Part shown: one piece after another, positions 1 to 10,600 of the stretch
Numbering within the stretch: position 1 is the stretch's first letter
Layout of the letters: each line of letters begins with the position of its first letter
Source of the DNA: an uncultured Prevotellaceae bacterium
Lineage (GTDB): Bacteria > Bacteroidota > Bacteroidia > Bacteroidales > Bacteroidaceae
Assembly (NCBI GenBank): GCA_947165505.1
Contig: CAMVAT010000004.1
Location: 1-64,000, forward strand
DNA: 64,000 nucleotides
Reading direction: 5' to 3'
Position numbers and translations under genes: made by a program
Notes under the pieces: model-generated
What the model saw: only the letters and a program-made list of their open reading frames with translations
Told to the model about the DNA's origin: nothing
The model's database searches: none

Positions 1-3000
1 TGCCATCACGTCGTTGATGTCGATATCTCCGTCGCCGTTCACGTCGCCCGGGGCAGGTGGGGCAAGGCTGATGTCGTCGAAGTAGTAGTCGGCGGAGTCG
101 CGGTCGATGTTCAACATGAAGCAGATGGCCTGTGCGCCCGCTTGCTCGCTCGACACTGTTAATTCGTAGGTGTATTTCTTCCATTCAGTGGAGAGCTCGG
201 GGTTGCCCACCATTTCATAGTGTTGGTACATTCCGGGCGAGGTGTGTGCCATCGAATGTATGGTCACATCGCGGCTGGCCTTGGCGCGCATGGAGAATGT
301 TAATGTCTCACCTTCCACCAAGGGTCTGCTCAGTTTGATGAGGAACTGCGTATCCCACTCTTCCGAGGCATTGTCATTAGAGGTGATTTTGATGACGGTG
401 TTGCCGTTCTCGGTCACCAGTTGTCCGCTGCCTACGGGCACGATACCTACGGTCACACCACTGATGGCATAAAGGAAGCGGGAGTAGTCGTCGCCCTCCA
501 GGTCGCCGTTCACCACCAGCTCACTATCTTCTTCGCCGCCCATCTCCACGATGTTGGCGAAGTAGTCGCCATATCCGGCGGTCTCGTAGGCCGTCTTCGT
601 GCCGGCGGGCACGTAGAGCGTGGCGTCGCTGGCGATATCTTGGAAGGAGGTCTCGATGAAGGCAGGCGGTGTGGTGGCGTAGCAATAGACCGTAGCCAGC
701 TGCGTGCAGCCGTTGAATGCCAATTCGGCAATGGTCGTCACGGTCGAGGGGAGGGTGGCGGTGGTCAGGCTGTTGCACCATCCGAACGTGCCGCCTTCTA
801 TCTCTGTGATTCCCTCGGGAATCGTCACCTCGGTCAAGGAATTACAGCTGGTGAACGACCATCCGTGGATGGCGGTCAGAGTAGTCGGGAAGGTGATGCT
901 CGTGATGTCTTTCTGCGAGAAAGCACCCCAGGTAATTTCTTTCACGGTGTATTCTTCGCCCTCGTATGTCACGGTCGCGGGGATGGTGATGTCGCCCGAG
1001 TAATCGCCTGCGCGTACTATAGCCAGACCAGAGCGGGGGTTGAGGTTATAGTTGATGCCGTCGATGGTCACATCCAACGCATCGAGCGGGTATGTGAGCC
1101 GGATGTCGTCGAAGTAGTAGTCGGCGGCGTCGCGGTCGATGTTCAGCGTGAAGCAGATGGTCTGTGCACCTTCCATGTCGCTTGTCACGGTCAATTTGTA
1201 GGTGTATTCCTTCCATTCAGTGGAGAGGTCGAATGCTCCCACCATATCCCAGCATAGGTAATCCCCGGGCGTGGTGTGTGCCATCGACTGTATGGTCACA
1301 TTGCGGCTGGCCTTGGCGCGCATCGAGAATTTGAAGACCTCACCTTCTCTCAACGGCTTGCTCAGTTTGATAAAGAACTCTGTGTTGTAACTTTCCTCCG
1401 CACCATCTTTAGAAGTGATTTTGATGACGGTGTTGCCGTCTTCGGTCACCAGTTGTCCGCTGCCCACGGGCACGATGCCTTCGGTCACGCCTTCAATGGC
1501 GTAAAGAAAGCTGGAATAGTCGCTGCCCTCCAGGTCGCCGTTGGCTATCAGCTCCTCACCCGATTCGTAGCTCACATCCTCGATGATGCGCCCGAAGTTC
1601 TGCCAATAGGGTGCTGCCTCGTAGGCGGCCTTGGTGCCCACGGGCACGTAGAGCGTGGCGTTGGCGGCGTTAGAGAAGGTGTTTTCGTTGTCGATGGCTG
1701 GCGGCGTGTCGGCATAGCAATACACCTTGGTCAGGGGGCAATTATAGAACGCCCCACGTCCGATGGCCGTCACCTCGTCGTGGATATATAAGGTCGATAA
1801 ATTGGTACACCCGGAGAAGGCGTGTTTGCTGACGACCGTCGTAGCTGAAGGTATGGCGACCATGGTCAATCCGGTGCAGTCAATGAATGCGTACTCGCCG
1901 ATGCTGGTCACGCTGCCGGGCAGCTCGATGTCGTTCATATTGGTGCACTGAGCGAAGGCATAGCTGCCGATGCTCGTCACGCTCACGGGTATGTTCACTC
2001 TCAGCACCTCGGAGCCACGGAAAGCGTTATCGCCGATGGCCGTCACGTCAAAGTCGATGCCGTTTTTCTTCACGCTCAGCGGGATGTCAATGACGCCGGT
2101 ATAGTTGCCCGAGGTCACGGTCGCCGTATGGGCATCGTAGTCAAGGATGTAGTTGATGCCGTCGATGGTCACGTCGTTGGCCATGTCCATCTCCACAATC
2201 TGTCCGAAGTCTTGCCAGTAGGTGGCAGCCTCGTAGTCGGCCTTGGTGCCCTCGGGCACGTAGAGTGTGGCGTTGGCGGCGTTGGAGAAGGGGTTCTCTT
2301 CGCCGGCAAGGGCGGGCGGCGTGGCAGCATAGCAATACACTGAGGTCAGGTTGCTGCACTCGTTGAATGCATTTGCTCCGATGCTCGTCACCGATGCAGG
2401 GATAGTGATTTTGTCGAGGCTGGTGCATCCCGAGAACGCAAGCTGCTGGATGCTCGTCACCGACTCCGGGATGATGACTTCTATGAGGCTGGTGCACCCA
2501 AAGAATGCCCCTTCGGCCACGGTGGTGGAGTAGGGAGAGATCTTCACGCTGGTCAGATTGGCACATGAAACGAAGCTCCACGGCTCAAAGCCCGTGATGG
2601 TGTATTCCTGATCTTGATAGCCGTCAAAGACACGGTCTTTGCCGCTTGAGAAGTCAAGCTGCCCTACTCTGGTATTGTATTGTGTGACCGTAGCGGTATA
2701 GTTGTCGGCAAGCACCAGTTTATAATAGCCATCCAATATACCGATCTCAGTGATGGCGAAGTTGGAGTCTTTCCATCCGTCGGCCTCCTCGTATGCCGCG
2801 ACATTGCCGGGTAACACGCGTATGTACCGCTGCCTACCGTCGTTCGGGAATACGGTGGTGTTGATGGCGGGCGGAGTGGCGCTATGCATGTAGATGGTTG
2901 CTCCTACGGGAAGACTGGAGAAGGCATAGTCGCCGATGCTCTCGAGGGTGCTCGGGAGCGCGACGGTCCATAGGTTGGTGCAGCCGGTGAAAACTGATTC

Positions 3001-4152
3001 TCCGATGGATGTCACGGTGAAGCTGGTGCCGTCAGGTCCGGTCACCGTCTCGGGGATGGCTACATAGCTCGTCTCGGCGGGGTCGTTTTCGTTTGTTTCC
3101 GCCTTGGCCGTGCCGTTGGCGTTCAACCGATAATTGATGCCATCGACGGTCACGTAGCTGGCTTCCTCCCATATATTGCCGAATTCACTCCAGTAGGGGG
3201 CAGCCTGGTAGGTGCTCGACGCCCCCTCAAGCAGGTGGAGGATGGCATCATAGTTAGAGAACGAATGCTCGCTGAGTGTCGGCGGCGTCGTGGCATAGCA
3301 ATACACGTGGGCCAAGTTCGAACAGCCGTAGAAGGCGTTATTGCCGATGGTCTTCAGCGTTGAGGGCAGGGTGATGGCCGTCATCTCCGAGCAGTTGAGG
3401 AATGCCTCGCTGGCCACTGACGTCACCGTATAGGTGGTGCTGCCCGATGTCACGGTCTCGGGGATGGTCACCTCGCCGGTGTAGTCGCCTCCGCTCACCA
3501 CCATGGCGGTTTTCGTCTGGGGGTAGAGGATGTAGTTAATGCCGCCGTCGTTGAGCGTGAGGGCGGGTGTCAACGACCACGAGAGCTCATCGACGAGGGC
3601 GATGGCGTCTGCCGAACCCGAATTGCGGATGCTGAGGGTGGCGGTCTTCATGCCGGCGTCGAGCATGGCCTGCGTCACGGTGCCGCTCAAGGTGAGCCGC
3701 TTCCAGCCTCCGGTGGAGTTGGTGGTTTTATTCACGATGTTGTCGTCTTTGATGGTGTTGGCCGTGCCGCTGGAGCCGTCGGTGAGTACTAATCCGAATT
3801 TGATGCTCGATGCACCCGCGACCCAGACGGTGAAGGTGAACCGCTCGCCCAGCGCCCAGATGTGCTGCGTGGGGGTGACATACAGTTGCATGAACTGCTT
3901 GGGGTTAGAGGTTGGCACCGGCACCGTTATCTGCAAGCCGTTGGACCCCGACCGGCCCACACCCTCCTGGATGAGGTTGGCGGGGAATGCCTGTGAACCG
4001 CTGACAGTACTCACGCCCACCCTGTATTGGGTCAGGTCGGCGGCAGCAGTGCTTTCGAAGTCGCCGTTGTTGAGCAGCTGTATCGCTTGCGCCATGAGTC
4101 CGAGCGGGACGGCCAGCGCAAACAGCAGGATAGATAGAATTTTTTTCTTCAT
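1..4152 (-). CDS. BspA-like leucine-rich-repeat surface protein with dockerin-like end (3' partial)
   Basis: The frame is open from ATG at 4152 to the window edge (1384 codons, no stop), so the C-terminus lies outside. It starts with a signal peptide (MKKKILSILLFALAVPLGLMAQA). Next comes a beta-sandwich module resembling CBM4_9 carbohydrate-binding domains (about residues 20-180), then BspA-type LRR_5 repeats with the pattern 'VTSIGxxAFxxCTxL' and spacer blocks 'VYCYAxTPPA...LYVPxGTKAxYExA'. Two further copies of a sandwich module start near residues 870 and 1217 ('NGDLEG..YS.FLYAI'). The last visible residues, DVNGDGDIDINDVM, match a type I dockerin calcium-binding repeat. BspA-family proteins are exported and often bind host or matrix ligands; a glycan-binding or adhesin role is inferred. 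Gene edges are certain on the 5' side only. Confidence 0.85.
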   Translation of the reverse strand, partial: MKKKILSILLFALAVPLGLMAQAIQLLNNGDFESTAAADLTQYRVGVSTVSGSQAFPANLIQEGVGRSGSNGLQITVPVPTSNPKQFMQLYVTPTQHIWALGERFTFTVWVAGASSIKFGLVLTDGSSGTANTIKDDNIVNKTTNSTGGWKRLTLSGTVTQAMLDAGMKTATLSIRNSGSADAIALVDELSWSLTPALTLNDGGINYILYPQTKTAMVVSGGDYTGEVTIPETVTSGSTTYTVTSVASEAFLNCSEMTAITLPSTLKTIGNNAFYGCSNLAHVYCYATTPPTLSEHSFSNYDAILHLLEGASSTYQAAPYWSEFGNIWEEASYVTVDGINYRLNANGTAKAETNENDPAETSYVAIPETVTGPDGTSFTVTSIGESVFTGCTNLWTVALPSTLESIGDYAFSSLPVGATIYMHSATPPAINTTVFPNDGRQRYIRVLPGNVAAYEEADGWKDSNFAITEIGILDGYYKLVLADNYTATVTQYNTRVGQLDFSSGKDRVFDGYQDQEYTITGFEPWSFVSCANLTSVKISPYSTTVAEGAFFGCTSLIEVIIPESVTSIQQLAFSGCTSLDKITIPASVTSIGANAFNECSNLTSVYCYAATPPALAGEENPFSNAANATLYVPEGTKADYEAATYWQDFGQIVEMDMANDVTIDGINYILDYDAHTATVTSGNYTGVIDIPLSVKKNGIDFDVTAIGDNAFRGSEVLRVNIPVSVTSIGSYAFAQCTNMNDIELPGSVTSIGEYAFIDCTGLTMVAIPSATTVVSKHAFSGCTNLSTLYIHDEVTAIGRGAFYNCPLTKVYCYADTPPAIDNENTFSNAANATLYVPVGTKAAYEAAPYWQNFGRIIEDVSYESGEELIANGDLEGSDYSSFLYAIEGVTEGIVPVGSGQLVTEDGNTVIKITSKDGAEESYNTEFFIKLSKPLREGEVFKFSMRAKASRNVTIQSMAHTTPGDYLCWDMVGAFDLSTEWKEYTYKLTVTSDMEGAQTICFTLNIDRDAADYYFDDIRLTYPLDALDVTIDGINYNLNPRSGLAIVRAGDYSGDITIPATVTYEGEEYTVKEITWGAFSQKDITSITFPTTLTAIHGWSFTSCNSLTEVTIPEGITEIEGGTFGWCNSLTTATLPSTVTTIAELAFNGCTQLATVYCYATTPPAFIETSFQDIASDATLYVPAGTKTAYETAGYGDYFANIVEMGGEEDSELVVNGDLEGDDYSRFLYAISGVTVGIVPVGSGQLVTENGNTVIKITSNDNASEEWDTQFLIKLSRPLVEGETLTFSMRAKASRDVTIHSMAHTSPGMYQHYEMVGNPELSTEWKKYTYELTVSSEQAGAQAICFMLNIDRDSADYYFDDISLAPPAPGDVNGDGDIDINDVMA

Positions 4153-4270
4153 AGGTTCTGTGTTATTTTTGTTTTTTTAGTTGAATTAATATGGTTCGTA
4201 GCCAGCCTTGGGCCGCGTTTGAGTGAATGATGTTTTTTTAACAAATTTTGTTCATAGTGATATCAGTCTG

Positions 4271-4302
4271 CAAAATTAAGCATTTTGATTGAAAAAAACA
4301 AA
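4271..4302 (-). promoter_or_regulatory. Promoter of the LRR/dockerin gene
   Basis: Reading the minus strand, TTTG (4302-4299) is followed after 20 bp by TAATTTTG (4278-4271). This matches the Bacteroidota -33/-7 pattern, and the leader to the ATG at 4152 would be about 110 nt. Confidence 0.6.
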
Positions 4303-4309
4303 TATTTGA

Positions 4310-4580
4310 TGAAAAAAAGGAGACCCACCCCCAGCCCCTCCCTTGTAGGGAGGGGAGTGGTTAGTCTCGGGGCAGGGGGCAAGGGGCAAGGGGGCAGGAG
4401 ATATGTTCGCCGCGCAAGTAGGGACAGGGCGTGCCCTGTCCGCACGAGCGCAGCGAGTTCGTATTTTAAAGCGAGTGTGTCAAGTTGAAGAGAAATTCAG
4501 GTGTTTTGACGCACCCTCGTTAGTCTCGGGGCAGTACAGCGGCAGAGCCGCTGCCTACGGAGAAGGGAGACGGCAGTGAG
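4310..4580. repeat. GC-rich palindromic and composite repeat cluster
   Basis: The 473-bp gap between 4152 and 4626 holds no gene. It contains a palindrome CCCCTCCCTTGTAGGGAGGGG (4337-4357), a G-rich run GGGGCAGGGGGCAAGGGG (about 4371-4388), a palindrome GGACAGGGCGTGCCCTGTCC (4422-4441) and a palindrome around GCGGCAGAGCCGCTGCC (about 4541-4557). The same units recur at 17165, 30350, 59570 and 60925, so they are dispersed repeats and not locus-specific sequence. Confidence 0.7.
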
Positions 4581-4625
4581 TGGTAAGACTATCCTCATTC
4601 CATGCCGTCTGTCCCCAATTCCAGG

Positions 4626-7600
4626 CTATCTACGCCCCTCCCCCCTTGGGGAGGGGATGGGGGTGAGGCTTCTTTTTACCACCACTTTCTCGCCCTTGTG
4701 GATATACACGCCCTGCTGAGTGGGTCGCTTGCCCAGCTTCTGGCCTTGCAGCGTGTACCACTCGTTGTCGTCCTCAGCCTCGTCGATGGCGATGGTGCGG
4801 ATGGCGGTGGCATCCAGGTCGAGCACATAGGGATTGTCGAGGTCGCCTATCATGCCGTCGCTGATGAACTGACGCGTATCCACATTGGTGTATTCCTTGC
4901 CATCTACATACACGCGGATCTCTACGGGCGAGTACAAATCATCGTTCGACGAGCCCAGGATGCTCAGGAAGTAGTAACCTTCGAAGAACGACACGGCACC
5001 ACGACATTCGCCATTGACGAAGGCAGCCACTTCGGCATCCTCAATCTGGCGTCCGTCTTTCTTCACCACGGCAATCATGTTCATGTTGTCGGGGAACTGG
5101 TGCTCATCCACGGGTGAGAAGAAGCCAGGCTGCCATGTGGGTTCGTCATAACCCATGTTGAACGATGCGGCTTGTGCCGAATTGTTGTCTGAAAGCGTCG
5201 GATAGTGGAAAGTCTTCTCCTGCGAGTCTTTCGACAGGTAGATATAACCCTGTCCGGGAACGATGCTCTTCAGGGTTCCTTCCCAAACGCCTTGTCCGTT
5301 GTAAGTAGCCGACGTGGTGCGGTTCTTCACCATATCGCCTTTCTGCGGATTGAGACCAGCGAAGGCATCAGCAGGCGACATCACCTTGCTCGACAGCGTG
5401 CCAATCCAGTTGTAACCCTCGTAGATGGTCTGGCTCGTCTCTCTCACGTCGATGATGGTGCCATAGAACGGCCAATCCAGTTTCGCCGAAGTCTGAACCT
5501 TATACATCTTGCCAGGGACAAACTCTACCAGTTGCCCGGTCATCGTTTTGGTCGATTTGTTGTAAGTGGCAAATTCTTTATGACCTTTCACGTTCATCAA
5601 CTTATTGCGGTCGCTCAAACTTGTGGGAAGGGCATTTTCGAGCGAGGAGAAGAGAGGTTTCACGTAGAATGAGATCCACGACCAACCTTTTTCAAGCGTC
5701 AGCCCTTGTTCGAGCACATCAGAAGCCAAGAAACGTATGGGGCTGTCGTACGAGCCATAGACCGCATCAGGACTATATGGGAGGTACATCTCCAATTCAT
5801 TGTTGCCCGTAAGATCGATCGAGACAAGCGGATAGGTGCGTCCTGTGGAGGCATCATAATACTTGAATGACAAGTCGCGCACCGCCGAGCTCAACTCAGA
5901 TGCAGCACCACCGTAGATAATCATATCCACATAGTAGGCATCGCGTGTTTCCACGTAGCGCGGGCTTCCTGTGCCTCGGCAGTTGCCGTTCTCATCAAAT
6001 GCAGCGATTTTACTGTCGGTGTACTCGCAAATCTTATCGCCAATATAAATCTGTCCGGTAACCTGCATGTTGCTCTCATACAGTTTTTCATTCACAGCCC
6101 AATCGGGCACATCGCCTGTCACGGTCACGTTCACCGCCTTCATGCGCTTGATGCCTTGTTTGTCGGTCAGCGTGAGATAGACGGTATGGTGTCCGATAGG
6201 AGCAGACGGGAGCACCGTCAGTTTGAAATCCATCATGGTTGAGTTCATCGTACCGATAGCATTGTCGATCGTCATCCATGAGGGTAGTCCGCTAATCTCA
6301 TAGTGCTGACTTCCGCTGCCGGCCATGTTATAAACAGACTCAGTGAATACGAATGTCTCATCCACTTCCTTGGTGATATCCATGTCGCCGCTAAGCCAGT
6401 CGATGGTAGCGAAGTCGCAGGAGAATTTCCACATGACAGGTTCGGAGAGGTTGTTGTACTCGTCCTTGATGTTCTTCACCGTCACCGCAAACTCGTTGCC
6501 ATCCATCAGCGGATACATGGTCTCTTGGAAATGGAAGTAGATCTCATCTGCCGAGACCGTGAAGCTGAAGTCGTTGTCGTCCAGACGGATGCGGCTTGAA
6601 CCGGGAAGGATGGCGGGTGCGTTCTGACTCGTGACCAGATTGCCTTCAAGTTTCATCTGCAATTTGTTGTCGCCGAAGTTAGCCATAGACGGAACAGATT
6701 CGATGTCACCCGTCTTCAAACGGTTAATTTCTTCCATCGGGAAGTAACCGACCAGACCCGCATAAGAGTTATCCAACCGCTCGTAGCGCCGGTCGGCGAG
6801 GATATAGCTGCCGATGGAGGCATTCCATATACGGAGTTCATCTACATCACCGATGAAGAGGTTTGTGGCGCCGCCGACACCGCTGCCATCGGGTGCTACC
6901 AGCGTCTCCTCACCGCCCACAAACAGATAGTGGCCGGTGATGGCAGGAATGCTGTTTTCAGGTATGGTCTTCACGGCCTGGCCGTCAATATAGACCACCG
7001 CGCTTGTTCCGCGCCGCACGTTCAGTGCGATATGGTGCCAGTTGTTGTCGCAGTAGTTGACATCGCTCAGCACAATGCTCTCATGTACTGTTTTTGTTTC
7101 GATGTTGTTGTTATCCACAGAGCGTGTGCTCTGCTCCAGCACGAGGCCACCATCTTTAAAGCCGATGCTCATGCCATTGAGCACTGATACGAGTTGTGCG
7201 TTATCGTTCTTGTCTTGCTCTCCACGGAACCACATTTCCACAGCGAAGTTGTCAGTCACCCTGGTGTTGGCCGAGCTGATATCGACCTTCAGCGGTGACT
7301 CGCCGTCTAAGTGCGCGGCCAGGTTGCGGTTGTTGATATACCAACTCTCAACAGGCAAATTGATGTGTCGTGAGCGGACGCCATCTCTGATGAGCGTTCC
7401 GTGTCCCTCGTCCATACGCCAATAGCCTATCAGTCCGGGAGTGTAAGCAGCTTTCTGCTCCTCACGAGTCTCGTAAAGTTCAGCAGCCGACTTATCGCCT
7501 TTCCATAATGTCAGGTCATACATCATGCCTTTCATGCCTTTACCGCCTACGCTGAGGTTGCCCTCGCCATTGAGGTCGCCTGCAGCTTCGTTCTCAGCAG

Positions 7601-10600
7601 CATACACTGGACTATTGCTGTTAGCATTTGAATACAGCAGTGTGACGCGGTTCTCAGGATCGCTGTCGGTTTTGCGCTTATAGTTGAGAGCCAAATAAGT
7701 CCACTGGTCTTGAGGCATCACGACACCAGTTTTAATCACGCTCTCCGCTTCGCCTGTACGGACGGCAAGTTGACCGCCATCGTAGGTGTAGAGTACCAGT
7801 TTGTTCGATGCTGATCCCATGCTGAAGATATTGCCATCGGTCTGACGATACAGCCACAGGCCGAGAGTCAGGTCGTTCTCACTCAGCGAGTAACTGGCAT
7901 CGGTGCTCAGTTCATCTCCATTGAGTTGCAGAGCCACGTCGGCAAATTGCGATTTGTCAGCCACATTGTTCAGGTCGCCTTCAATCACGAAGTTGAACGC
8001 TTCGCTCATCGCATTGCCGTTGAGCACCTCATTAAAGCGCACGTGCATGTCATCACGGCTTGAGTAATAAAGCGTCTGACCCTCGTGACTTGCCATGCCG
8101 AGAATCTTCGGGCCGCGGGTGTCTTGTATCACCTCGATGATTGGAGTCTCATAGGTCACATCATCGTTGCCGTATTTGCCGAAGGTCTGGCCTCGGAGTT
8201 CGTAGATGCCGTCGTTGGGGAAGGAAACGCTATGTAGCAACAAGTCGTCGGAAGGCGGCAACACTTCATCTCCCTGTCCCAGAGCCGACTCATCAACCAG
8301 CCACTGGTGAGCCAGGCTCCATGAGTCAGTGCCTTTGCGGCGGTATTGGATGCGCAGTCCTTGCAAGCCTTTGTCCTGCCGGTCCAGATTAGAGAACTTC
8401 ACTTGGAAGCCTTTATATAGACCCAAGTCGGTTTGGTTAAGGACAGTGTGTGCCACCGCCATATCGATAATGGCCGAGGCAGGAACAAATTCCACCGACA
8501 GGTGAAGGGTGTCACTCGTCGTGCTTTCATCTTTCTCTGAGCGGAGCACCAACTGCAAATCCTCGAAATGGTTCACGCTTCGGTCGCTCTGTCTCACATA
8601 CAGCATTTTGTTCACGCTCTCCTTGTTGCCCTTGATACTGATGGCACGCCCTGCCTTTCCGAGACTCAGCGGAGCGCCGTCAATCTCCAGGATGGCACCC
8701 TTGGCATTCGATTTCTCGATGGCCTCCAAGATATAGGTGCAGTCGCTGTTGGTCTCGCTCAAGTTGGTCATCTCCAAATTGAAGGCAGCCTGTCCGCCGG
8801 TGGGCACGTTCGTCAGTTTCGAAGAACCCTTCACGGTCAGTTGCGGCCATTCCACACGCATTGTGGCTTCGTCGAGCTGTTCGCCGCCGCCAAGATAGTA
8901 TTTCGTATAGGTGGCTTCCTCATGCGGGTTTGCCGTCTGTCCGCCACGTGTGCGGAAGATGGGTCCCCATTGTCTGGGAGAATTAAACACATCCACTGAA
9001 AGTGCAGTGCGCGGGTCAGCATCGCTGATGGTCCACGCCACCTCTTTGGCCGTGTTGTTGGTTGTTTCTGTCACATCTTTGTCTTCGGAGTGTTGGACAG
9101 AACGTATGATGGCATAACCGCCTGCACCGCTGAACAGCAGTCCGAGATGTGTCTCCGAGTCGAAGTTCCACTCATGCTGCGTACCCACGCGGCTCGTATT
9201 GACTCCTTCAACCTTCGTTTTTTGGGAAACGCTCGTACCACCGGCAATGGAGTAGTTCTGGATAAAATACTGGTTATCTTTGAACGCTTTGAGTTTGTCT
9301 TCCTCATTATCTGCGATGGCAGCCTCCCATGCTTTAATCTGACGAATGGCATTGTCCACCTCGTCATCCACGGGCTCATCGGTGCCGTTCACCATCATGT
9401 AACTGGGATGTCCGCCACGTTCAGCTCTCAGGTTTCCCCATTTGTCATCGCCGTTGCTACGGCCGAATTCCGGGTCGCCTGCACTATATATGGTATAGTA
9501 CATCACCTTGCCGGGCACTTTAGACATTTTATTCTTGTCCCAATGGTCGGCTTCGACGTGTCCTTCCGTCAGACGTGATTTGATGATGGCCTTCCAGTTC
9601 GGTATCAGCGTCTCCTCGATATACTCTTGAGGATAAGCGAAATAGGTGCCGAATCGTTGGCTCATCACAATCGACTCGTGTGTGTCAATCTTGTAACTGC
9701 CGTCGTCTTGCTTGAAGAAACCTAAGGTGTTGCCTTTGCCGAAGAGCATGTTGGTAGAGCGTCCGATATAAGTGTCACCTTTGTATTGGATGCCCTCTGT
9801 GGTACCGCGAATCTCTGTACTCAGGGTATAAACCGAACCTTTGTCAGACTCGTCAATCTTGGCATCGCCGCTGTCCCATACATTCTCGGTATTGACCTGC
9901 GGTGCGAACTTGGTTTCAACATAGAAGCCAACAGCTCCTGATGCACTTGTAATTTCGGGAACGACACTGACATAGAAGCCTCCGCCTGTTCTGTTACTAT
10001 CGACCAAATGTGCCTCCTGTTTTATGGTGCTTCTGATGGTGTCGGTGGTCAGTACAGCCTCTGACGTGGAACCTGGCGGACGACGCAAAACCATATCGAC
10101 ATGTTCTGGGCCGTTGGTCACAAAGTTCTGGTTGCCACTTGACAAGCTGCCTAATAGAATCAGGTCCAATCCTGGCTGTGATGTCGCCGGGTTAGTCCAC
10201 ATGGTCATGCGGTTGTCGATGGACACGCCCACGCTGATGCTCCGCAGATGACTCTCGCCCAAGTTAGGAATACCGCCCTTGAAAGAGTAGGTAGCATGAC
10301 CGTCTTTCTTGGGTCTGATTCTCACGTTTGGCACGTCGTAGAGCATACCGGGAGTCACTTTCTCGCCGTTGATATATCCTTCTTCGCAGGCGAACATTAC
10401 CGAAGCGCAGGCACTGTTGTCGATTGAGATGATGGCATCGCTGGGCACCTCATCAAACTCCTCGCCCGTGTCGAGGTTCTTGTAATGCTCAGCCACGGAA
10501 ATTTCATATTCATAATCGTTCTCCTGATAGAATATAGGATAGTCATACTCGTATTTAAAGCCCTTGTCTGTGAACGTGACAACGGTCACGGAATCGGTTG

